Source: Sphingomonas elodea ATCC 31461 (GTDB lineage Bacteria > Pseudomonadota > Alphaproteobacteria > Sphingomonadales > Sphingomonadaceae). From it: DNA of 63,803 nucleotides. The position numbers were made by a program, and so were the translations under genes. Position 1 is the stretch's first letter; the number at the start of each line of letters is the position of its first letter. The stretch lies in NCBI RefSeq assembly GCF_000226955.1, contig NZ_AGFU01000024.1:1-63803 (forward strand), in the 5' to 3' direction. This document shows positions 36,498 through 47,342 of this stretch, in pieces. The notes under the pieces are model-generated. The model was not told the origin of the DNA and searched no databases. It saw only the letters and a program-made list of their open reading frames with translations.

Positions 36498-36886
36498 GTC
36501 CGGAAACCTTTAGGTCGATGGCAAATTTTTGATATATAGCATAGGAGAAATTTATCGACCGGCAAATACATGATGGCTCGGGCGCTTGCAATCCCATGAT
36601 CTTGGCGGGCCATCGCAGGATCTCGATTGCTATAGGCTTGGCCCGTACGGCATGCTCAACCGCGATACGCATCAGCGCGATATCGCGGAAGCCTCGAGCG
36701 AGCGGCCTTAGATAGTTTCCCGACCATAATCGGTGCACCTGCTTCATCGCGAAAGTGACGGCGATGATCTCGATTATTCCGGGCAAGAGCTATTGCAATG
36801 TATCCACCAGGATGTTGAATATATTTTTGAGCAATCCCTAAAATTCGCGACGCTTTGGATCCCAAATTTGAAGATCGGAGACGACG
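36498..36886. other. Intergenic stretch upstream of the acyl operon
   Basis: About 390 bases of AT-richer DNA. The proximal end holds the probable promoter of the acyl operon (TATATA at about 36533-36538, read on the minus strand). The minus-strand frames here (36466-36786, 36656-36946) look like no known family, so I call no gene. Confidence 0.5.
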
Positions 36887-37555
36887 ATGGGAAGCCCAGT
36901 TCAGCGATGACTCAAGCATGATGCGCTGGCCCAGATCACCGAGCATGGGTGTCCGGTAACGGAGGGCTCGGCGTCAGCCAGCACTTGCTGTCTTCGTGGA
37001 AACAGCAGCTGGCGAGGCAGGTATTTGGCGAGCTCGACAAGGATACGGAGATCCGGCAGCTGAAGCGCGAGCTGACTCCGGGCGACCGAGCAAAGCAACA
37101 CCCTAAAAAGCCACGGCGTATTTCGCGTACGTTGCAAAGTGAAATACGTGTTCATTGCCGAACATCGCGATCTTTTGGAGCGTGGGCGATGTGCCGCGCC
37201 TCGCGTGGCCGCTCTGCTTGGCAGCGGAGTCCGCTGAGCCCGCAGGCTCGGGAAGTTGCACGGCAGACTGAGTTGCTCCGGCGAGCCTGGAATGACAGTG
37301 GCAAGGTCCGTGGCTAGCCCAAGCTGCACGACGACCTGCTGGATCCCGGAGGGACTTGGTGTCTCAACCGCTTTGCCAGGCTAGGCGGGCTGGCGAGCAT
37401 CACGGCGTAGATTGGCTACAGGCGGAGGTCGCCCTCCATTGCCGTCGACAACACGCTGAACCGTCAGTTCGACATCGCTGCGCCCGACCAGACACGAGTG
37501 ATAGACATAGCCTACATTTGCGCTCTGGAAGGCTTGGTCCATCTAGGGCTTTGAC
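36887..37555 (+). pseudogene. IS3-family transposase remnant (orfA and orfB fragments)
   Basis: ATG 36887 opens MGSPVQR then a stop, but the following frames resume typical IS3-group OrfA sequence: HDALAQITEHGCPV, LGVSQHLLSSWKQQLARQ, and DKDTEIRQLKREL, with at least two frameshifts. OrfB begins at GTG 37139 (VKYVFIAEHRDL), continues in broken pieces (ELLRRAWNDSGKVRG) and ends with QFDIAAPDQTRVIDIAYI around the first catalytic Asp, with a stop at 37555. No inverted repeats are evident. The element is dead. Confidence 0.8.
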
Positions 37556-37619
37556 CCAAAAATGGGATGCCGTCTGCGCGAGAGATGTGATTCACCCCAG
37601 GATGTTGGAGGTGGAGGGC

Positions 37620-37770
37620 GTTTAGCCGGGCGAGTTCCGGCTGAACGACGAGCACTGGGATCGTCTACGGCCGCCGCTGCCAAACAAACCGCGAGGTGTG
37701 TTCGACGGCCATCGGGTGATCGAATGCGGCGGTGGCCGCGCGGGCATACGTCAATGGTCTGTAGCGTCTA
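37620..37770 (+). pseudogene. IS5-family transposase N-terminal fragment
   Basis: The plus-strand reading gives FRLNDEHWDRLRPPLPNKPR, close to the F-LTD-QW-L-PLLP-KPRG start of IS5-family transposases, then GHRVI and a loss of match. No intact inverted repeat is seen. Same family and orientation as the 3' fragment at 20961-21060. The stretch 37771-37889 shows nothing recognisable. Confidence 0.6.
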
Positions 37771-37889
37771 CGGGTGCTTTATTGAGAAGGGGTTCGGCTG
37801 CCGCGCTCTGTCAGAGCGCAGTATCCATCGCCCCTCTATTACGCTGAACCTGCCCGAGCCCGCATATTGTGCGCCCGAGCAAGCTAAGA

Positions 37890-38570
37890 TTAAGTCGCCT
37901 CGCGCCCTATCGTCCGCTCCGCCAACTGGCGTGGCAGCGCCCTGTCGTCCGATCCCAGCACCACCGTCGGCATGCCGTTGCCTCCGTCGACCGGCATCAC
38001 CTGCTCCAGCTCATCCACCCGTTCCCATTCCGGACCATCGTTCCACGGCCCGCGCAAGTCGCCTTCGCCCTGCGAGTTGTTCACGTACATGCTCGCATCT
38101 TCCGGCACGCCCGGCAGCTTGCCCGGCGGGAAATTGTCCTCGATCGCATAGAGCGCCTTCTCGAACGATTTCTGGTGCGCCACCTCGCGCATCATCAGAA
38201 ACGTGAGCGCGTCCTGGATGCCCCGCATCGTCGGTCAGGTTGACCAGCCGCTCATCGACGATCTTGGCGCAGCTGCCCGCGGCGATGTTCGAGGGCAGGT
38301 CGCAGACCGGATCGCCGCGGCTGTCGACATAGGCCGCCGTCCACGGCTCCCTGCCGAATTGGTAAGCGACGGGCCGCCGCCATAAAGGATCGCCTGGGTG
38401 TGGCTGTTGCCGCCTTGGGTCAGCGACATGTACAGCTCAGCCTCTTCCATATCGCCTTCGGAGACATGGGCCCTTACGCCCTTGTTGAGCATCGTCACGA
38501 TTGATCCGATCGCCTCGAGATGGCTCAGCTCCTCGGTGGCGATGTCGAGCAGCACTCCTGCCACCGCCCT
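37890..38570 (-). pseudogene. Manganese catalase, truncated and frameshifted
   Basis: Three blocks in different frames match dimanganese catalase: DIATEELSHLEAIGSIV near 38520-38555, GGNSHTQAILYGGGPSLTNS up to about 38380, then (shifted) EPWTAAYVDSRGDPVCDLPS, and (shifted again at about 38230) DALTFLMMREVAHQKSFEKA through GPWNDGPEWE. At least two frameshifts are present and the N-terminal metal-binding quarter is missing; upstream of 38570 the similarity stops. It once detoxified hydrogen peroxide and is now inactive. Confidence 0.85.
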
Positions 38571-38654
38571 GAACGACGCAACCGATCAGCGGAACGGGCG
38601 CCCGCGCCGCTTCGTTGAGGATGGAGAAACCCACGGAAATCACGAGCTTGGCAA

Positions 38655-38897
38655 ATGAGTGACAAACAGCCGATGCAGGCGAGCGGCGGCGGCGAACGCA
38701 AGGGCGCACCCGACGGCGTATCGGACGTTGACACCCATGGCCGCAGCGAAGGCGAGAGCGAAGGCGGCGCCTATCCGAACCCCTATCCGCAAAAGGCAAA
38801 GAAGGAGGGCCCCGGCCACCTGATGGGCCATGGCGGGCAGAGCCATATCAACTACGAAGGCGGGCCCAATCCGAACGCGACGACCAAGGGAGAGTAG
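38655..38897 (+). CDS. Small hydrophilic Gly-rich protein
   Basis: An 80-residue hydrophilic protein with many Gly, Lys, Asp and Pro residues and no membrane segment (DVDTHGRSEGESEGGAYPNP). I do not recognise a domain. It has ordinary high-GC codon usage and a clean stop, but no strong ribosome binding site before ATG 38655. The composition resembles stress-related disordered proteins. It sits beside the dead catalase gene, so it may have been its companion. Confidence 0.5.
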   Translation: MSDKQPMQASGGGERKGAPDGVSDVDTHGRSEGESEGGAYPNPYPQKAKKEGPGHLMGHGGQSHINYEGGPNPNATTKGE

Positions 38898-38915
38898 CTG
38901 AATGCCTCCTGTCTT

Positions 38916-39416
38916 CTAATCCCCTCCCGCCGGCGAGAGGGGGAGAAATGTCACACCACCGCCGGCGTGATGGACTGCGCACCACCCGGCTCGACCGACA
39001 TGGCCCTGCCCTCCACCACCTGCAGCATCTTCGCGGATACCGCGCTTCCGCCCGAGCGAGGTCACGATGTCGAGCGCGGTCGCCGCCGCGACAAAGGCGA
39101 TCCCGCCCCGTACCGCCTTGTTCTGCGGTGCCCGTCGCGTGGCGAGGCCGAGGGCCGCGATGTCCAGAGCGTAGCCCGCCACGCGGTTCCACACTCGCAC
39201 GCTGTGCGCCGGTCCTGAGAGCAACGCTGAACCCGCCAGCAGCTCGCGGGCACCGAAGGCGCGCACCGCGGCCAGTTCGGCAATGCCGAGGCCGATCGAG
39301 AACAGCCCCAGACAGAATCCGAGCTTGCGATAGTCCGTTTGCCCAGCTCCTTGCGCTTTCGAGGATCGGTGCGCCGGGCACATTCTGCCCGGGTCACAGC
39401 CGATCAACGGCGGCAC
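38916..39416 (-). CDS. Small membrane protein, possibly degenerate
   Basis: A 166-residue frame with hydrophobic segments FCLGLFSIGLGIAELAAV, LLAGSALL and GGIAFVAAATALDIV. The pattern W-RVAGYALDIAALGLA resembles the multi-span membrane proteins near cyclase/dehydrase-type genes, but the middle portion seems shortened, and the last 40 residues (after LGRKRG) are in a frame that runs through a palindromic repeat. It may be a decaying copy. Start and end are uncertain. Confidence 0.4.
   Translation of the reverse strand: MPPLIGCDPGRMCPAHRSSKAQGAGQTDYRKLGFCLGLFSIGLGIAELAAVRAFGARELLAGSALLSGPAHSVRVWNRVAGYALDIAALGLATRRAPQNKAVRGGIAFVAAATALDIVTSLGRKRGIREDAAGGGGQGHVGRAGWCAVHHAGGGVTFLPLSPAGGD
38921..38943. 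repeat. Short palindromic repeat, related to the hrpB element
   Basis: CCCCTCCCGCC faces GGCGAGAGGGG with one mismatch and no loop. It shares the C-rich/G-rich palindrome style of the element at 2377-2491, and lies between a plus-strand and a minus-strand gene. Confidence 0.6.
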
Positions 39417-39466
39417 GCCACCGCCGCTCCGCCAAATCGCGGCCAGAATTTCTTATGTTCACAAGA

Positions 39467-39835
39467 TCATTTGCACGGGAAGCGCTGCTGCATCACCGCC
39501 GCGAAGGCGGTCTTCACACTGATACTGCGCCGGGCCGGCGGGATCTTCTCGAACGCGGCGATCAGCTCGCTGCTGCTCATCTTCACCTGCCCCTTTGTCG
39601 GCGGACAGCTGCTCGGCCGCTTGCCGGCCGCGGCAGCGGCGGCGAGGTCCGCGCGATACGCAGCGGACGCGCCGTCCACTTCCTGCTTCAGCAGGCCGAT
39701 GTCGGAAGAGAACATCGCCAGCGCACCCTTCGCCTTGAGCGCGTTCACCTTGGCGAGAAATTCGGCCACGCTCATTGCCTGGGCGGGGACCGCCACCAGC
39801 ATCAGGCCGCCGACGGCGAGGAACAGACGTCGCAT
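39467..39835 (-). CDS. Secreted small protein, possibly Rap1a/Tai-like
   Basis: A 122-residue protein with a signal peptide (LFLAVGGLMLVAVPAQA). The mature part has two cysteines (CPPT, and FPC near the end) in positions like those of Rap1a/Tai periplasmic immunity-type proteins, and the ending FAAVMQQRFPCK fits their C-terminal pattern. The homology is by pattern only. The start sits 2 bases past the T run of the ftsH terminator, so its promoter must overlap the terminator or lie inside ftsH. Confidence 0.6.
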   Translation of the reverse strand: MRRLFLAVGGLMLVAVPAQAMSVAEFLAKVNALKAKGALAMFSSDIGLLKQEVDGASAAYRADLAAAAAAGKRPSSCPPTKGQVKMSSSELIAAFEKIPPARRSISVKTAFAAVMQQRFPCK

Positions 39836-39837
39836 GC

Positions 39838-39873
39838 AAAAACGCTCCCGAATGGTTGCACCCGGGAGCGTTC
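39838..39873 (-). terminator. Rho-independent terminator of ftsH
   Basis: Read on the minus strand, AACGCTCCCGG pairs with CGGGAGCGTT around a short loop and is followed by TTTTT (A run 39838-39842 on the plus strand). It lies 40 to 75 bases past the ftsH stop and directly before the start of the small secreted protein gene. Confidence 0.9.
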
Positions 39874-39914
39874 TCTATCGTAGCTGGGCGGAACCCGGCA
39901 ATGCCGGGCCGCGG

Positions 39915-41876
<1,962 letters not shown>

Positions 41877-41944
41877 CGTGTACCCGGTACCTTTCCAGCC
41901 CTAAGATAGGCATGGCGGCGTTAATGACAATGGAACAACGTCGA

Positions 41945-42955
41945 TCACGGTGATCGATGCGGGGGCGCCGGCGAAAAGCGCCAGCGGGCTCCCGGCCGCA
42001 CCACGACTCCGGCCAGCGTCGCTACCCTGCCGGCATCGACCGCCGCGATCAGCCGGTCAAGAGCGGAACCGCGCGGATCGGCAGCGCCTCCCACGGCGCA
42101 CAGCGCGCGGGCGACGAGGCGGCGACGCAGCTCGCGCGGCAGATCGGCGGGGTCGAGCGTCACCTGCACGCCGTCCAACCGGACGCGGTCCGCCCATGCT
42201 CGGTCGGCGGCCCAGGCCACCGCATCCTCGGCGTCGCGCAGATTCCCCGCGGCGAGGGCCAACCGCGCGGGCGGCAGCTCGGACGTCTGCGCCAGCAGAC
42301 CGCGCATACGGGCACGATCGAAGCGGGGATGGCGATTGGAGGGGTCTTCGACCGACTCGATCCCCGCCCGGGCGACGAGATCCGCCAGGCGCGCCCGCGA
42401 CCAGCCGAGCAGCGGACGCACCAGTTGCACGCCGCCAGCGCCCAGCGGCCGGACCGGCAGCATGGCGGCAAGCCCGCCTACGCCCGCACCGCGCCGCGCG
42501 CGCAGCAGGAAGGTTTCCGCCACATCGTCCTGCTGGTGCGCAACCGCCACCCAGGGCGCCCCAGCCGTCGCCGCCCAGTCGGCGAGGCAGCGATAGCGCA
42601 TCGCCCGGGCGCGATCCTGGAGATTGCCGCCGTCCAGCATCCCCGGCCGCGGCGGCAGGCAGGTGTGGAGCACGCCGATCCGGGCGCATACCGCCCCGAC
42701 GAATGCCGCCTCCTCGGCCGATTCCGCCCGCAGGCCGTGATCGACGGTGGCGGCGGCAACCACGCCCGGAAAGGCCGCGCGGGCGAGAAGCAGCAGCGCA
42801 AGACTGTCCGCGCCCCCCGAAACGGCAACGCCGATCGGCGCGTGCTCGGCAGGCCGGCGTCCGGCAAGCTTCAGCCAATCGGCGGTGAAGCGGGCGACAT
42901 CCTCGCCCGCGACCGCGCCGATCAGCGCCGCGTCACTTGCAGCGCTGATCCGCAC
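41945..42955 (-). CDS. tilS: tRNA(Ile)-lysidine synthase
   Basis: A 336-residue N-type ATP pyrophosphatase. The PP-loop is VSGGADSLALL near residue 50. HQQDDVAETFLLR matches the family motif HHxxDxAETxxxR. The enzyme modifies C34 of tRNA-Ile(CAU) to lysidine so that it reads AUA. The first 20 residues overlap the 3' end of cpoB by 23 bases. The C-terminal tRNA-binding part is short compared with E. coli, as in other alphaproteobacteria. Confidence 0.94.
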   Translation of the reverse strand: MRISAASDAALIGAVAGEDVARFTADWLKLAGRRPAEHAPIGVAVSGGADSLALLLLARAAFPGVVAAATVDHGLRAESAEEAAFVGAVCARIGVLHTCLPPRPGMLDGGNLQDRARAMRYRCLADWAATAGAPWVAVAHQQDDVAETFLLRARRGAGVGGLAAMLPVRPLGAGGVQLVRPLLGWSRARLADLVARAGIESVEDPSNRHPRFDRARMRGLLAQTSELPPARLALAAGNLRDAEDAVAWAADRAWADRVRLDGVQVTLDPADLPRELRRRLVARALCAVGGAADPRGSALDRLIAAVDAGRVATLAGVVVRPGARWRFSPAPPHRSP

Positions 42956-43847
42956 GGCCCTTGGCGACGCCCGCCTTCATCTCGGCCGAAAGCGACGGGC
43001 CATAGACCTTGTTCAGCTCGTCATAGACCTTGCAGACCTCGCTCGACGGCTTGTTCAGCTTCACCAGTGCCTGCGCCAGATAATAGAGGCTGTCGGGCGC
43101 GCGCTCACCGTCCGGATCCTTGGTGTAGTTCTCGTACAGCGCCACCGCCGCGAGGCTTGGCTTGCCGTCGTCCAGATAGGCACGGCCCAGCAGGTTGCGG
43201 GCGAAGCTGGCGCGCTTGCCGGTAGGGAACTTGGCCTTGTACTGCTCCAGCACCTTGGCCGATTCGGGATAGAATTTGGCCTGCCACAGGCGGAAGCCAT
43301 AGAGGTACAGGTCCTCGCCGGCATCGCCGCTGCTCGGCTTCTGGACGGCGGCGACCTTCGCGGCGCGATCGCCGGCGGGCTTGGCCGGGGCCGGCGCGGA
43401 ATCGCCCGATGCTGCCACATCGCCCTCGGTCGGCGCGGCGTCGGTGGAGGCAGGCGCCGGCGGCGTCTCCAGCGTCTTCAGGCGCGAATCCGTCGCCGCC
43501 TTGTACGCGCCGAACGCCTCTTCGAGCTGACGCATGCGATACTGGTTCTGCTCGATCTGCCCGGTCATGGTCTGGATCTGGCTCTCCAGCGCGGCGACGC
43601 GCTGGGTGAGATCGGCCAGCGGCGTGGTCGCGGGCACGCCCGGCGGAGTGGTATCCACCTGCTGGGTGATCTGCGGCTCCACGGTCATGCCGGCGCCGCC
43701 GGGGAAGACCTTGCGCTGCACCGCGCGCATCTCGCGCTCCAGCTTGTCGACGCGCGGGCCGACATTGCCGTCCTGGGCCTGCGCCATCGCGGCGCCGTTG
43801 AAGCCGAACGCGGCAAAGGCCAGTGCCGCTGCGAGAGCAATACGCAT
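42933..43847 (-). CDS. cpoB: Tol-Pal accessory protein CpoB (YbgF)
   Basis: A 304-residue periplasmic protein: signal peptide (ALAFAAFGFNGAAMAQ), a coiled coil (about 75-105; LTQRVAALESQIQTMTGQI), an Ala/Pro-rich linker, and three TPR units in the C-terminal half (DLYLYGFRLWQAKFYPESAKV). CpoB coordinates peptidoglycan synthesis with outer-membrane constriction through TolA. The tolB and pal genes are not in the window. It overlaps tilS at its 3' end. Confidence 0.93.
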   Translation of the reverse strand: MRIALAAALAFAAFGFNGAAMAQAQDGNVGPRVDKLEREMRAVQRKVFPGGAGMTVEPQITQQVDTTPPGVPATTPLADLTQRVAALESQIQTMTGQIEQNQYRMRQLEEAFGAYKAATDSRLKTLETPPAPASTDAAPTEGDVAASGDSAPAPAKPAGDRAAKVAAVQKPSSGDAGEDLYLYGFRLWQAKFYPESAKVLEQYKAKFPTGKRASFARNLLGRAYLDDGKPSLAAVALYENYTKDPDGERAPDSLYYLAQALVKLNKPSSEVCKVYDELNKVYGPSLSAEMKAGVAKGRADQRCK

Positions 43848-43929
43848 CGTCGATAATTCCCTCAGCGCCCCCCGGGGAGCGGAGGCGTGGCGCCGCTATA
43901 GCCAAGCGGCGCCCGCTCGCGCCAGCCCC

Positions 43930-44874
43930 TCAGGGGTTCGGCGTGTCGCCTGCAGGCGTCGCACCGGCGGCCGGCGCGGTCGAGGCGCTAGCGCCGTCGG
44001 ACGCCCGGGCGGCGGTGTCGCGGCGCGTGGCACGCAAACGGGAGGCCGGGGCGGCCGCCGCATCGGGGGTGCCTGCCGGCGTCGGCGTCGCGCCCGGCTG
44101 GCTGCGGGCCCGCAGCGCCGCGGAGGTCAGCTCCGCCTCCACCACCTTCACCTCGGTTCCGAGCGGCGCGATTTCGCTGCCGTTCAGCAAGACCTGCAGT
44201 TGGTCCGGACGGCCGGTGCGGACGCGGGGATGGTCGGCATCGTCGGGCACTTCGTAGCGCTCGCCGGCAGCCAGTTCCTTCTCGGCCAGGCGCTTGCCGG
44301 TCGCGTCGGTGATGCGGATCCAGGCGGGCCCGCGGGCAACAAGCGTCACGTGCTCAACCGCAGGGATCGTCGGGCTGGGTGCCGGCACGGGTGCGGCGGC
44401 CATGGGAGTCGGCGTCGGCGCGATCTGCTGGACGAGGCCGTCGCCAATGCTCGTGCCGCCACGAAACCAGTCGGTACCGTACCAGATGCCGACGCCGGCG
44501 ACGAGCAGCACCGCCACGATCACGCCGAACCACACGACCCCGCCGGGGGCGGCGCGCGAAGGCTCCTGCAGCGGATATTCCGGGGTCAGCACCGGCCGCT
44601 CGATCTGGCCGAGCTCGGCGCGGACGTCGCGGGCGATCGCCACCTCGTCGGCATCCACCGCGCGTGCATAGGCCTTGGCGAAGCCGGTGGCATAGGTGAT
44701 CGACGGCAGGCCGGCATAGCTGCCCTGCTCGATCGCCTCGAGATGGCGCTGCGGAATACGGGTGCGGGCCGCGATCTCGGTGAGATCCAGCCCCAGAGCC
44801 TCGCGCGCGGCGCGCAGCCGTTCGCCGGGGCGGGCAGCAGTCTGGCCGGAATCGTCGGGCGTCTCGCCTTGCAT
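43930..44874 (-). CDS. RodZ-like helix-turn-helix membrane protein
   Basis: A 314-residue protein. Residues 18-80 form a Xre-type HTH (GERLRAAREALGLDLTEIAA), a single membrane span lies near 115-135 (VVWFGVIVAVLLVAGVGIWY), and a periplasmic DUF4115-type domain (about 175-240, ending ALLNGS-like VLLNGSEIAPLG) is followed by an Ala/Pro/Thr-rich tail. RodZ anchors MreB to the membrane and shapes the cell. In this family the HTH does not usually act as a DNA-binding repressor. Confidence 0.87.
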   Translation of the reverse strand: MQGETPDDSGQTAARPGERLRAAREALGLDLTEIAARTRIPQRHLEAIEQGSYAGLPSITYATGFAKAYARAVDADEVAIARDVRAELGQIERPVLTPEYPLQEPSRAAPGGVVWFGVIVAVLLVAGVGIWYGTDWFRGGTSIGDGLVQQIAPTPTPMAAAPVPAPSPTIPAVEHVTLVARGPAWIRITDATGKRLAEKELAAGERYEVPDDADHPRVRTGRPDQLQVLLNGSEIAPLGTEVKVVEAELTSAALRARSQPGATPTPAGTPDAAAAPASRLRATRRDTAARASDGASASTAPAAGATPAGDTPNP

Positions 44875-44985
44875 TCTATCCTCCGGCGAGCGCGTTGGAC
44901 CCTGGGTCGCTCACCTTGTCGTGCAGGGGATGCCCCCGCGGTACAGCCGCTGTCAACGCCGCGGCAAAATCATTCCGTCGCCGGA

Positions 44986-47262
44986 TCAGGCCAGCTCGAC
45001 CCCCTGGGACTCCGCCCATGCGGTGAGATCGTCGCGCAGCGTGCCCTGGGGATGCGCGAGCATGGCCGTCATCGCCGCCATGACCGCGTCGCGATCCAGC
45101 GAGCGCAGCATCGCCTTGATCGGTCCCACCGCCGCCGGCGTGATCGACAGGCGATCGATACCCAGCCCGATCAGCGCGAGCGCCTCCAGCGGACGCCCCC
45201 CCATCTCGCCGCACACCGCCACCGGCACCCCCGCCGCGCGCGCCTGGTCGCTCACCCGCTTGAGGAAGCGCAGGATCGCCGGGCTCAGCCAGTCATAGCG
45301 CAGCGCCAGCTTGGGATGGGCGCGATCGGCGGCGAACAGAAACTGGGTGAGGTCGTTGGTGCCGATCGACAGGAACTGCAGCTTGGGCAGCAGCATGTCG
45401 AGCATCTCGGCCAGCGCCGGCACCTCGAGCATCGCGCCGTAGCGGATCTCGGTCGGCATCTTGCGGCCGCGCGCGGCAAGCCAGGCATGCTGCGCCTCGA
45501 ACAGCGCGCGCGCCTGATCGAACTCCCAGGGCTCCGAGACCATCGGGAACATCACGTTGAGCGTCCGCCCCGCCGCCGCCTCGATCAGCGCGCGCGCCTG
45601 CGCCTTCATCAGGCCATCGCGATCGAGCGCCAGGCGCAGCGCCCGCCAGCCCATCGCCGGGTTCTCTTCCTCGCCGTCCTCGTCATGGTTCAGATAGGGC
45701 AGCGCCTTGTCGCCGCCGATGTCGACGGTGCGGAAGATCACCGGCCGGTCGCCCGCCGTCTCCAGCACGTCGCGGTAGAGCCGCCGCTGCGCCTCGCGCT
45801 GCGGCAGGGTGGCCGAGACGAGGAACTGGAATTCGGTGCGGAACAGGCCGATGCCGTCGGCGCCGGTCAGGTCGAGCGCGGCGACGTCGTCGCGCAGCCC
45901 GGCATTGACCATCACCGTCACCCGGTGCCCATCCCTGGTCACTGGCGCGACGTTCTTGAGCTGGGCAAAGGCCGCCCGCCGCTTCTGGCTGAGCGCGAGC
46001 TTGGCCTCGAACGCCTCCTCCATCGCCAGCGAGGGGCGCACGAATACGCTTTCCTCGCCCACGTCGAGCAGGAGCAGGTCGCCCTCGGCGACTTCGCGGC
46101 GGATCTCGCGAACACGGCCGAGCACCGGCACGCCCATCGCGCGGGCGACGATGGTGACGTGCGCGGTCAGCGAGCCTTCCTCGAGCACCACGCCCTTCAA
46201 CCGCCGCCGATCATATTCGAGCAGCTCGGCCGGCCCCAGGTTGCGCGCGATCAGGATCGAATCCTGCCGCAACCCCAATTGCGCGGCGGTGCCGAGCTGG
46301 CCCGAGACGATCCGCAGCAGCCGGTTGGAGAGGTCCTCCAGATCGTGCATCCGATCGCGCAGCAGGGGATCGTCGATTTCCCGCATGCGCTGGCGGGTGC
46401 GCTGCTGCACACGCTCGATCGCAGCCTCGGCGGTAAGGCCGGAATCGATCGCCTCGTTGATGCGGCGGCTCCAGCCCTCGTCATAGGCGAACATCTTGTA
46501 GGTGGCGAGGATCTCCTCATGCTCGCCGCCGCTGCCGAATTCGGCCTGGCTGGTCATGCGCTCGATCTGCTCGCGCATCTTGTCGAACGCGGCATAGACG
46601 CGGTGGCGCTCGGCCTCGGTATCGTCCGCCACGGTATGTTCGATCACGATGCGCGGCTGGTGGAACACCGCCACGCCACGCGCCATGCCCTCGACCAGCC
46701 GAAATCCGCGGATCGTGCCGGAGGCGGTCGGCTGCAGCCGGGTGGAGGCACCGCCCGCAGCATCGATCAGCTCGGCATTGGCGATCAGCTCGGAAAGCAC
46801 CATCGCCACGGTCTGCAGCGCCTCGATCTCGATATCGGCATAGCGCCGTGGATCGACATGCTGCACGGCGAGCACGCCCACCGCCCGCTCGCGCCGGATG
46901 ATCGGCACGCCGGCAAAGCTGTGGAAGCGGTCCTCGCCGGTTTCCGGATTATGGACGAAATTGGGGTGGCTGGTTGCCTCGTCGAGGTTGAGCGTCTCGA
47001 CATGGGCGGCGATGGTGCCGACGAGGCCCTCGCCCATCCCCAGCTTGGTGACGTGCACCGCCTCCTGCTTCAGCCCGCGCGTCGCGAACAGCTCCAGCGC
47101 GCCTTCGCGGAGAAGATAGATCGAGCAGACCTCGCTGTGCAGCGCCTCGCCGATAATGTTGACGACGGCGTTGAGCTTCGACTGAACCGGCAGCCGTTTC
47201 GCCATCAGATCATGAAGGCGGGTGAGGATTTCCCGGGCGGAGGCGGCAGCAGTCAGGGCCAT
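44986..47262 (-). CDS. ptsP: Phosphoenolpyruvate-protein phosphotransferase PtsP (EI-Ntr)
   Basis: A 758-residue enzyme I of the nitrogen PTS. An N-terminal GAF domain (about 15-165) is followed by the EI phospho-His domain with EEGSLTAHVTIVARAMGVP (active-site His) and a C-terminal PEP-binding barrel (GLFRTEFQFL, GIGTNDLTQ-like SIGTNDLTQF, CGEMGG with Gly in place of the usual Ala). It phosphorylates NPr and so links nitrogen and carbon status; GAF binds glutamine in relatives. Start ATG 47262. Confidence 0.96.
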   Translation of the reverse strand: MALTAAASAREILTRLHDLMAKRLPVQSKLNAVVNIIGEALHSEVCSIYLLREGALELFATRGLKQEAVHVTKLGMGEGLVGTIAAHVETLNLDEATSHPNFVHNPETGEDRFHSFAGVPIIRRERAVGVLAVQHVDPRRYADIEIEALQTVAMVLSELIANAELIDAAGGASTRLQPTASGTIRGFRLVEGMARGVAVFHQPRIVIEHTVADDTEAERHRVYAAFDKMREQIERMTSQAEFGSGGEHEEILATYKMFAYDEGWSRRINEAIDSGLTAEAAIERVQQRTRQRMREIDDPLLRDRMHDLEDLSNRLLRIVSGQLGTAAQLGLRQDSILIARNLGPAELLEYDRRRLKGVVLEEGSLTAHVTIVARAMGVPVLGRVREIRREVAEGDLLLLDVGEESVFVRPSLAMEEAFEAKLALSQKRRAAFAQLKNVAPVTRDGHRVTVMVNAGLRDDVAALDLTGADGIGLFRTEFQFLVSATLPQREAQRRLYRDVLETAGDRPVIFRTVDIGGDKALPYLNHDEDGEEENPAMGWRALRLALDRDGLMKAQARALIEAAAGRTLNVMFPMVSEPWEFDQARALFEAQHAWLAARGRKMPTEIRYGAMLEVPALAEMLDMLLPKLQFLSIGTNDLTQFLFAADRAHPKLALRYDWLSPAILRFLKRVSDQARAAGVPVAVCGEMGGRPLEALALIGLGIDRLSITPAAVGPIKAMLRSLDRDAVMAAMTAMLAHPQGTLRDDLTAWAESQGVELA

Positions 47263-47342
47263 GCGACAGCGCTAACAGATTGTGCGCACCCGCGCCAAGC
47301 GGGGTGCGCAGCAAAAGCGGAGGAAAGCGCGCAGCCCAAGCG

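Noticed and set aside
36466-36946. Minus-strand frames upstream of the acyl carrier gene
   Set aside because: They overlap the ACP gene or the IS3 remnant, match no family, and lack credible starts.
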